The notes below the pieces were generated by a model. The model saw only the letters and a list, made by a program, of their open reading frames with translations. It did no database searches and was not told where the DNA came from. Shown here piece by piece: positions 1 through 4,948 of a DNA stretch of 6,805 bases (its first letter is position 1; each line of letters starts with the position of its first letter). This stretch comes from CAYMAZ01 sp964388575. GTDB taxonomy: Bacteria; Bacteroidota; Bacteroidia; Bacteroidales; DTU049. The stretch covers positions 1-6,805 of the forward strand of contig CAYMAZ010000068.1 of assembly GCA_964388575.1 (NCBI GenBank). Reading direction: 5' to 3'. The translations under genes and the position numbers were made by a program.

Positions 1-314
1 ATGTTGAAGAGTGTTTTCCGGATACGGTTGAGGTTGTAGAATGTAATATCTGGGTTCCCAACAGCTTTACTCCAAACCGCGATGGTTTGAATGATGAGTT
101 GTGTGTGATTGGAGAGGGGATTGAGCAGTTGTCGCTTGTGATCTTTAACCGCCGCAGTGAGGTTGTGTTTGAAACCAAAGATCCGTATCGATGCTGGGAT
201 GGCACATATAACGGCCGCCTTGCACCTCAGGGTGTGTATGTGTATCTGCTCAGGGCAACTCTTAAAGATGGGACAACGGTGAACAGGGATGGGGTTGTTA
301 TGTTGATCAGATAG
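1..314 (+). CDS. C-terminal end of a T9SS cargo protein with gliding motility-associated (type B) sorting domain; 5' end outside window
   Basis: The reading frame is open from base 3 to the TAG at 312-314, giving 103 visible residues, so the gene starts upstream of the window. It contains the hallmark VPNSFTPNRDGLNDE, followed by a beta-rich stretch with IFNRRSEVVFE, the WDGTYNGR turn, the PQGVYVYLLRA strand and a terminal VVMLIR. These are the successive signatures of the gliding motility-associated C-terminal domain (CHU_C / TIGR04131 type). In Bacteroidota this domain directs export through the type IX secretion system and retention at the cell surface. A TTG at 87 opens a shorter frame, but it lies inside the conserved motif and is not a real start. 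The function of the missing N-terminal part cannot be told. No obvious terminator hairpin follows the stop. The gene is probably unrelated to the acyl-ACP block downstream. Confidence 0.9.
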   Translation, partial: VEECFPDTVEVVECNIWVPNSFTPNRDGLNDELCVIGEGIEQLSLVIFNRRSEVVFETKDPYRCWDGTYNGRLAPQGVYVYLLRATLKDGTTVNRDGVVMLIR

Positions 315-479
315 CAGGAGAATGTTTTGGGGTGGTTGGTTTTTTTTATTGTAAATAGCAAATTGTAAGTTTTAAATTTTAAATTTTTTGGATTTTGTGT
401 TTGGAGTGACTCGTCCTAAAAAAAGTTTACAGGTTAATAACTAAATACTAAAAATACATTTACACTTTGAATTTGTTTT

Positions 480-507
480 GGATTTAGGATTTGGGATTTA
501 GGATTTT
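480..507. repeat. 7-bp tandem repeat, four GGATTTN units
   Basis: Four consecutive heptamers read GGATTTA, GGATTTG, GGATTTA and GGATTTT. Only the seventh base varies. It is a low-complexity AT-rich microsatellite in non-coding DNA. A related 7-bp periodicity (TTTTAAA twice) occurs about 100 bp upstream. No function is evident. Confidence 0.8.
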
Positions 508-514
508 ATTTCTG

Positions 515-559
515 AATAGTGGTCAAGTAGCCGGGTGGCCAGGTGGTCCGGTCACTATT
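515..559. repeat. 8-bp degenerate tandem repeat flanked by a 7-bp inverted repeat
   Basis: Four octamers at 519-550 read GTGGTCAA, GTAGCCGG, GTGGCCAG and GTGGTCCG. They are GC-rich in an otherwise AT-rich gap. The array is bracketed by AATAGTG (515-521) and its exact reverse complement CACTATT (553-559), so the whole unit of about 45 bp could fold with a large loop or be a small repeated genomic element. Whether it is multicopy cannot be seen from one window. Confidence 0.65.
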
Positions 560-627
560 GAATTTGCCTTATACCCCTATACCTTTAGAGTCCTATACCT
601 GTTTTTCAGCAAAAGACAAACGTATGA

Positions 628-659
628 TCTGTCCATTTCTCAAATAATTTGTAATTTTA
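628..659 (+). promoter_or_regulatory. weak candidate Bacteroidota promoter for the radical SAM gene
   Basis: TCTG at 628-631 and TAATTTTA at 652-659 are separated by 20 bases. They match three of four positions of the -33 TTTG and five of six defined positions of the -7 TAnnTTTG consensus known for Bacteroidota primary sigma factors. Transcription would begin around 665, leaving a very short leader before the ATG at 683. Such near-matches are common in AT-rich DNA, so this is only a candidate. Confidence 0.25.
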
Positions 660-682
660 CAATCTGAACATTGACACAGAAC

Positions 683-2092
683 ATGAAGATCAATTTGATA
701 CTTGCCAACGGCGAACACGATCCCTTTCAGAAACAATATCCCTTTATGCCACTTGTGCTTCCGATCCTGGCTTCATGTGCTCCGGAACATGAGTATACTT
801 TTACTGATTTGTTGTGGGATGATATTTCAAGTGTTGACTTTAACGGAGATTACGATCTGATCGGAATAAGCTTCAGAGTTTCTGCAACTCAAACCGCCTA
901 TAAAATTGCTGACCAGTTTCGTAAAAATGGCAAACCTGTCGTGATGGGAGGCCCGCAGGTTTCGTGCGTTCCACTGAAAGCAAAAGAACATGCAGATTCA
1001 ATTGTCATCGGTGAAGGTGAGTTTTTGTGGCCATTGCTTTTGAAAGATTTTCAGGAAAACAAACTGAAGGATTTCTATGTTTCTTCACCCAGGCCGGATC
1101 TGGATCTCAACGGATATTCAACACATTACCTTGAAGAATTTCCTGATATTTCAAAACTGCCAATGCCACTTCGCAGCGGAATAAAAAACAACTATACGTT
1201 TGACATGGTGTTTGCTGCCAGGGGATGTCCTGTAAATTGCCATTTCTGTGCCGTCAGCAAACTCTTCGGCTCAAAAATGCGGTTTAAGGATATTGAGGAT
1301 GTGGTTGCTGAAATTGACACTCTCGGAAAAAAATTCTTTCTTCTTGATGATAATGTTTTCGGCAGAAATGATTCCTATGATTATTACAATCAGTTGTATA
1401 AGGAACTGCTAAAATTGCCTGAGAAACGTTTCTGGACAGGTCAGGCAAACCTCAACGCTGCAACCTGTGAAACAGGAAGAGAAGTCATCCGCAATGCCTC
1501 AGGATCAGGCTTAACTTATGCTGCCATGGGTTTTGAAACAATCAACCTTGAAGACCTGAAAAACCTGTCCATTTCTCCGAAAATGGGACTTGGAAACAAC
1601 CCGGATCATCTTCAGCAAATCAGTGAAAATGTCAGGTTTATTCAGGATCAGGGCATTGCAATTTCTGCATGGTTTACAATCGGGCTTGAACATGATACTT
1701 TTCAGTCGGTCAGCGATACAATAGATTTTTGCATCCAACATCATCTTTTTCCTGTGCTCACTCCCATTCAGGCTCTTGAAGGAACACGCTTCCATACTGA
1801 CCTGAAAAACTCAGGAAAACTCATTGACCAGAAAACCAACGTGAGCAATACTACAATATCCGGACTGACCAATTTGGAGTATATCCGGCTGCTGGAACTG
1901 AATCTGAAGAAAGCATACTCACTCAGAAATCTATTCAGGAATTCATTGTTCTATTTCAGACGAACCAAAGCACTGAAATCTGGTTACTATAAAACTGTGT
2001 ACCGGACGATTTTCATCATTGTTACACAGATACGCATGAAAAAATTCCTGAAAAAAGATGTGATACGTTTTAAACTGAGGATTGTAGAATGA
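683..2092 (+). CDS. radical SAM enzyme with N-terminal B12-binding-like domain
   Basis: The N-terminal part (about residues 1-130) has the Rossmann-like pattern of B12-binding domains in the BchE-like radical SAM class: DLIGISFRVS, then VVMGGPQVSCVP, then SIVIGEGE. The usual DxHxxG cobalamin-ligand motif is not visible, which is common in this class. The radical SAM core follows with RGCPVNCHFCAV, the CX3CX2C motif at Cys182, Cys186 and Cys189 that binds the 4Fe-4S cluster. Downstream are the SAM-fold strands FFLLDDNVF, AAMGFET and FTIGLE. The C-terminal 80 residues are basic. ATG 683 (469 aa) is preferred over an in-frame TTG at 671 because ATG is the standard start and both lie well upstream of the first domain strand. 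The stop overlaps the next start (ATGA). Members of this class methylate, cyclise or rearrange unactivated carbons. In this setting an ACP- or CoA-linked acyl chain is a plausible substrate, but that is inference. Confidence 0.88.
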   Translation: MKINLILANGEHDPFQKQYPFMPLVLPILASCAPEHEYTFTDLLWDDISSVDFNGDYDLIGISFRVSATQTAYKIADQFRKNGKPVVMGGPQVSCVPLKAKEHADSIVIGEGEFLWPLLLKDFQENKLKDFYVSSPRPDLDLNGYSTHYLEEFPDISKLPMPLRSGIKNNYTFDMVFAARGCPVNCHFCAVSKLFGSKMRFKDIEDVVAEIDTLGKKFFLLDDNVFGRNDSYDYYNQLYKELLKLPEKRFWTGQANLNAATCETGREVIRNASGSGLTYAAMGFETINLEDLKNLSISPKMGLGNNPDHLQQISENVRFIQDQGIAISAWFTIGLEHDTFQSVSDTIDFCIQHHLFPVLTPIQALEGTRFHTDLKNSGKLIDQKTNVSNTTISGLTNLEYIRLLELNLKKAYSLRNLFRNSLFYFRRTKALKSGYYKTVYRTIFIIVTQIRMKKFLKKDVIRFKLRIVE

Positions 2093-2469
2093 AATATGAA
2101 TATCCAATAGAAGTCAGAGGATACGAACTGGATTCATTCGGTCATGTAAACAATGCAGTGTATCTGAATTATTATGAACAGGCCAGATGGGTCATTATGA
2201 AGGAACTGGGACTGCTTGAATATTTTAAGCAAACCGAAGGATTCCTCGTTGTAATCAAAGCTGAGATGAAGTTTGTAAAAGAGCTTCAGTTGCTTGAAAA
2301 TGCAGTTGTACATACATCCTATACAACCGAAGGATTCTTTGTCATTTTCAGACAGGAGATCAGAAATATGAACAACGAAAAAGTGAACTCAGCCATCATC
2401 AAATGTCTTCTTGTCAGCAAAAACAGAGAACCTGTTGATGTCCCTGATGTTTTGAAGAATAATTCCTGA
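2089..2469 (+). CDS. hotdog-fold acyl-CoA/acyl-ACP thioesterase (4HBT, YbgC/FadM-like)
   Basis: This 126-aa protein has the normal length of a single hotdog domain. Its N-terminal signature YELDSFGHVNNAVYLNYYEQAR (residues 12-33) is the 4-hydroxybenzoyl-CoA thioesterase-type motif. It has the catalytic Asp15, the GHVNN turn, and Glu30 at the start of the long central helix. Strands such as MKFVKEL and AIIKCLLV complete the fold. Family members hydrolyse the thioester of acyl-CoA or acyl-ACP in the cytoplasm, usually as dimers or tetramers. The ATG overlaps the radical SAM stop by four bases (ATGA), implying translational coupling. In this block it is the likely release or editing enzyme for the acyl chain handled by the downstream ACP. 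Chain length and carrier (CoA or ACP) cannot be told. Confidence 0.88.
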   Translation: MKYEYPIEVRGYELDSFGHVNNAVYLNYYEQARWVIMKELGLLEYFKQTEGFLVVIKAEMKFVKELQLLENAVVHTSYTTEGFFVIFRQEIRNMNNEKVNSAIIKCLLVSKNREPVDVPDVLKNNS

Positions 2470-2485
2470 TGTAATAAAAGCAGGC

Positions 2486-3208
2486 ATGACCAAACTTGAA
2501 TGTCACAATCAAATTGCAACGCTCACGCTTGACAATCCGCCTGATAACCGGCTTGTGAGGCCAAACATTATTGAGTTAGTGACATTAGACAAATTCCTTT
2601 CAGAACAGCAGGCGAAAGCCCTGATTATTACAGGAACAGGCAGACATTTTTCTTCGGGTGCCGACATTGAAACCATCCGAAAACAAAGTGATGATGAACA
2701 TCTGGAAATTTTTCTCAACAAGGGAAAAGAACTTCTGAATTATTTGTATCAGCTCAATATTCCTGTTATCAGTGCAATAGAAGGTGTTTGTTTTGGCGGA
2801 GGCCTTGAAATCGCTCTTTCAACACATATCAGGGTTGTATCAGAAAAAGCACTGATTGCATTTCCGGAAACGATGCACGATCTCATGCCCGGACTTGGCG
2901 GCAATTATCTCATAAAGAAACACATGACAATGGGTCAAAGTATTGAACTTATCCTGTGTAACAACATTCTTGATGCTGCTGAAGCCAGACAAAGAGGCCT
3001 TGCTGATTACATCTGCCCTGCTAAACAAACGCATGACTTTTCTTATGAACTTGCACATAAGATGACTGCAGGAAGAAGCTTCAATGTGATCAGGAATGTA
3101 ATGATTGCTGTGAAAAATGCATACAGTCTTCCCAGAGAAGAGGCATTTGAAGAAGAAACGAGGTTGTTCTGTCAACTTGCAAAAGAACTTCAGAATGATT
3201 CAGTCTGA
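2486..3208 (+). CDS. enoyl-CoA hydratase/isomerase (crotonase) family protein 1
   Basis: This 240-aa protein is close to full crotonase length. The order of motifs is: TLTLDNPPDN near residue 15; GRHFSSGADI (residues 52-61), forming one side of the oxyanion hole; GVCFGGGLEIAL (100-111); FPETMHDLMPGLGG (126-139); and a C-terminal helical part ending in EEETRLF. Both acid/base glutamates of classical hydratases are present, Glu108 (GGGLE) and Glu128 (FPE). Hydration or dehydration chemistry is therefore possible. The PE..xxLMPGLGG pattern is also seen in discrete crotonases of polyketide clusters such as PksH-type dehydratases, but the same motif occurs in ordinary family members. The start lies 17 bases after the thioesterase stop. 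It shares the block with a second crotonase gene, suggesting two sequential steps or a heteromer. Confidence 0.88.
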   Translation: MTKLECHNQIATLTLDNPPDNRLVRPNIIELVTLDKFLSEQQAKALIITGTGRHFSSGADIETIRKQSDDEHLEIFLNKGKELLNYLYQLNIPVISAIEGVCFGGGLEIALSTHIRVVSEKALIAFPETMHDLMPGLGGNYLIKKHMTMGQSIELILCNNILDAAEARQRGLADYICPAKQTHDFSYELAHKMTAGRSFNVIRNVMIAVKNAYSLPREEAFEEETRLFCQLAKELQNDSV

Positions 3209-3542
3209 CAAGTACATCAAATATGTGAAAACAATTCCGTTGACACTGTTCACCGATAACATTACGGAAAACAGGTACGAAGAATTTTTTGTTCCTGAAG
3301 AACTTGATTTATACAGTAAAGTAGCTACCCCACGAAGCCTTGCAGCCCGATGGCTCATAAAAGAAATATTGACGGAGCATTTCGGAAAAGAACTCAGGCA
3401 TTTGCAAATCTCTGTAACAGGAGATACAAGCGGAAAACCCAGACTAAAAATACTGAACAAAAACATCACTCAGCAGGTTTTCATAAGCATTTCTCATTCG
3501 AGGAATTACATTACTGCAATGGTCTTAATCGAAAAAGAATGA
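3195..3542 (+). CDS. AcpS-like 4'-phosphopantetheinyl transferase family protein 1, divergent N-terminus
   Basis: This 115-aa protein starts at ATG 3195, overlapping the crotonase stop by 14 bases. The frame stays open upstream inside the crotonase gene, but those residues are a shadow. Similarity to holo-ACP synthase is visible from FFVPEELDLYSK (31-42, like the family FTPEEL) through RSLAARWLIKE (47-57, with Lys56-Glu57 at the usual KE position), SGKPRL (79-84) and ISISHS (97-102) to the final MVLIEK strand. The normal first strand GIDI(V/I)EIER, whose Asp8 helps bind Mg2+, is replaced by IPLTLFTDN, with Thr17 apparently at the Asp position. The family transfers phosphopantetheine from CoA to an ACP serine. 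Activity on its own is uncertain. It could work with the second AcpS-like protein encoded at 4553-4948. The stop overlaps the next start by ATGA. Confidence 0.72.
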   Translation: MIQSDKYIKYVKTIPLTLFTDNITENRYEEFFVPEELDLYSKVATPRSLAARWLIKEILTEHFGKELRHLQISVTGDTSGKPRLKILNKNITQQVFISISHSRNYITAMVLIEKE

Positions 3543-4171
3543 AGTATAACTCCCTGCATTTTCATATTGATGAAGGAATCGGATATCTCACCCTGAATAA
3601 TCCGCCGGGCAATCCCATGTCCCTGGGTTTTTTCACTGAATTGTATTCAATATGCTCAACCCAACTCATAAAAGCAGATTTAAAAGGGCTGATCATTCAA
3701 TCAGAAGGCAGGCATTTTTCAGCCGGGGCAATCATAGAAGAACTGTTGACTGAAGTTCAATCACATCATTATGATACCATTCCCGAACAGATGAGAAGAA
3801 ACGCAGAAGCGTTTGGGATACTGCGCAAATTAAACACGCCTGTTGTGGCATTATTGAAGGGCATTTGCTACGGCAGTGGTTTTGAACTTGCGTTATGTGC
3901 ACACATCAGGATTGCTGCACCGAATACTATGATCAGTTTGCCTGAAGTCAGTTTCGGACTGATGCCCGGCCTCGGAGGAATACATTCTCTGGTTCAGATT
4001 GCAGGTCAGGCAAAAGCAACCGAACTTGTTCTGACAGGAACAACGATCAATGCAAATGAAGCCTTGAAATTGAATCTCATTCACAAAATCGTAAACAAAG
4101 ATCAATTGCTTCAAGCAGGAACTGAAAGCATACAGTCTAATCGAAATGGGAACCAGGCTCAATCATTTTAA
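3539..4171 (+). CDS. crotonase-family protein 2, C-terminally short
   Basis: The ATG at 3539 is chosen because it forms an ATGA overlap with the preceding stop and sits just before the first conserved strand; sequence in this frame further upstream is a shadow of the AcpS-like gene. The 210-aa product has YLTLNNPPGNP (16-26), GRHFSAGA (57-64), GICYGSGFELAL (108-119) and LPEVSFGLMPGLGG (134-147). Both acid/base glutamates, Glu116 and Glu136, are kept, while the usual Asp after SAGA is Ile. After the LIHKIV strand only about 25 residues remain. Ordinary crotonases have about 60-75 more, and crotonase 1 here keeps that helical tail. The last residues are Asn/Gln-rich and do not look like family sequence. 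Another frame continues to a TAA at 4209-4211, so a late frameshift is possible. Its role beside crotonase 1 may be a second dehydration, isomerisation or decarboxylation step. Confidence 0.82.
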   Translation: MKYNSLHFHIDEGIGYLTLNNPPGNPMSLGFFTELYSICSTQLIKADLKGLIIQSEGRHFSAGAIIEELLTEVQSHHYDTIPEQMRRNAEAFGILRKLNTPVVALLKGICYGSGFELALCAHIRIAAPNTMISLPEVSFGLMPGLGGIHSLVQIAGQAKATELVLTGTTINANEALKLNLIHKIVNKDQLLQAGTESIQSNRNGNQAQSF

Positions 4172-4197
4172 CAGATCAAAACTTTTCACTAATTTTG
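4166..4197 (+). promoter_or_regulatory. candidate internal Bacteroidota promoter ahead of the ACP gene
   Basis: TAATTTTG at 4190-4197 is an exact match to the Bacteroidota -7 consensus TAnnTTTG. TTTT at 4166-4169 (spacing 20) or TTTA at 4167-4170 (spacing 19) sits at the right distance for the -33 TTTG element. Transcription would start near 4204, about 40 bases before the ACP ATG. It lies in the only long gap (73 bp) inside the block, and would let ACP, AcpS-like 2 and AT be expressed independently of the first five genes. Confidence 0.45.
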
Positions 4198-4244
4198 CAA
4201 TAAATTCATAATGTTTTATCATTGCAGATTAAATCTGACCAGCC

Positions 4245-4550
4245 ATGGCCGAAATGACAGAAAAAATTAAAGCAGAAGTAAGGGATATTGTTATTAATTT
4301 CTTTGCCGATGAATGTGAAAAAGACGCAACAGAAATTCATGACTCAACGCACATATTTGATGATCTTGATGGTGATTCACTGATGTTTCTTGAACTGATT
4401 GAAATTTTTAAAAAGAAGTATTTTCTGAACATAGAATTAAAAACCATCGGAAAATACAGCATCAAACACCCTGTGAGAACTATCGGCGAACTGATTAATA
4501 TGCAGCTGCTGATCATTGAACATGAAAATGAAATCCTGAATATGGACTGA
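4245..4550 (+). CDS. acyl carrier protein
   Basis: This 101-aa, acidic, helical protein carries the phosphopantetheine attachment motif DGDSLMFLEL. Ser45 is the modified serine, corresponding to the DSL of bacterial ACPs. The first helix runs about 4-22, the loop with the acidic DDLDGD precedes Ser45, helix II follows (LMFLELIEIFKKKY), and TIGELINM (79-86) fits the last helix. It is slightly longer than the usual 75-85 aa because of an extended C-terminal helix. It would carry an acyl chain in the cytoplasm as a thioester on phosphopantetheine. ATG 4245 is chosen; ATG 4254 would remove three residues and is also possible. It lies directly before an AcpS-like gene (2-base gap), the natural partner that would activate it. 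As the only ACP in the block it is the likely hub for the thioesterase, crotonases and AT. Confidence 0.9.
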   Translation: MAEMTEKIKAEVRDIVINFFADECEKDATEIHDSTHIFDDLDGDSLMFLELIEIFKKKYFLNIELKTIGKYSIKHPVRTIGELINMQLLIIEHENEILNMD

Positions 4551-4552
4551 TC

Positions 4553-4948
4553 ATGATTAATGGATGCGGCATTGATACTGAGGAATTTTTCAGATTCAAC
4601 AAACATCTGAAGAACTTTAAAGATTCTCCTTTTATCAGACTGGTTCTAAGTGATTCCGAGATTGAAAACTTTCAGAAATACACATACCAAATTTGTTTTC
4701 CTGTTGCTTTCTGCTGTAAGGAAGCATATTTTAAAGCGATTGGATCAAGCTGGATGAACAGCCCAATTGACTGGAAAGATATCGAAATACTTTTTTCTGA
4801 TTTTCCTAAACATAAAAAATTCAGGATCGAACTGAGCGGACATGCCCGTCTCCTGTCACAGCAGTTGAAAATTTCAGAAACACAGTTCAACTATGAGATT
4901 TTTGATGATTATGTAACATTTGAAGTAATTTTGCACAATGAATCCTGA
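4553..4948 (+). CDS. AcpS-like 4'-phosphopantetheinyl transferase family protein 2, divergent C-terminus
   Basis: This 131-aa protein has the AcpS N-terminal strand CGIDTEEFFRF, with Asp8 at the same number as the Mg2+-binding Asp8 of classic AcpS. It also has FCCKEAYFKAIG (53-64), with Lys56-Glu57 in the catalytic KE helix. Length is normal for AcpS. The C-terminal half is unusual. The GKP turn is not recognisable (FRIELSGHARLL takes its place), and the Ser-His of the SxSH strand is absent, with EIFDDYVTFEVIL at the corresponding end. The family loads phosphopantetheine from CoA onto ACP, and position directly behind the ACP gene supports that role. Its lost motifs are those that AcpS-like protein 1 retains, while it keeps the Asp8 that protein 1 has lost. 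The end overlaps the next gene by 11 bases. Confidence 0.78.
   Translation: MINGCGIDTEEFFRFNKHLKNFKDSPFIRLVLSDSEIENFQKYTYQICFPVAFCCKEAYFKAIGSSWMNSPIDWKDIEILFSDFPKHKKFRIELSGHARLLSQQLKISETQFNYEIFDDYVTFEVILHNES

Larger units (their letters stand above)
315..682. other. AT-rich intergenic region with several short tandem repeats, no gene
   Basis: These 368 bases have no convincing coding frame on either strand. From left to right they hold a T-rich stretch just after the upstream gene, without a clear stem; two copies of TTTTAAA at 370-383; four 7-bp GGATTTN units at 480-507; four 8-bp GTGGTCAA-like units inside an inverted repeat at 515-559; CCTATACC direct repeats at 576-583 and 592-599; and a weak promoter-like sequence just before the radical SAM gene. 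The region separates a secreted-protein gene from the acyl-ACP block and therefore should hold the block's main promoter. Confidence 0.7.

Noticed and set aside
315..360. Rho-independent terminator after the T9SS cargo gene, suggested by the T8 run
   Set aside because: The preceding sequence is G/T-rich but has no self-complementary stem.
407..436. TGACTCGTCC followed by an A-run and GTTTACAGG, reminiscent of an insertion sequence end
   Set aside because: No transposase fragment, matching opposite end or target duplication is visible. The resemblance is only from memory of short motifs.
1511..1795. Antisense open frame of 94 aa opposite the radical SAM gene
   Set aside because: It overlaps conserved coding sequence and has no family motifs. 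It is a shadow.
2840..3175. Antisense open frame of 111 aa opposite crotonase 1
   Set aside because: It lies fully inside a well-supported gene on the other strand and has no recognisable domain. It is a shadow.
3117..3194. Upstream extension of AcpS-like gene 1 into crotonase 1
   Set aside because: The extension is basic, unlike the family, and is the out-of-frame reading of the crotonase tail. ATG 3195 gives a normal AcpS length.
3350..3538. Upstream extension of crotonase 2 through AcpS-like gene 1
   Set aside because: The residues are a shadow of the AcpS-like gene. ATG 3539 overlaps its stop by ATGA and precedes the first crotonase strand.
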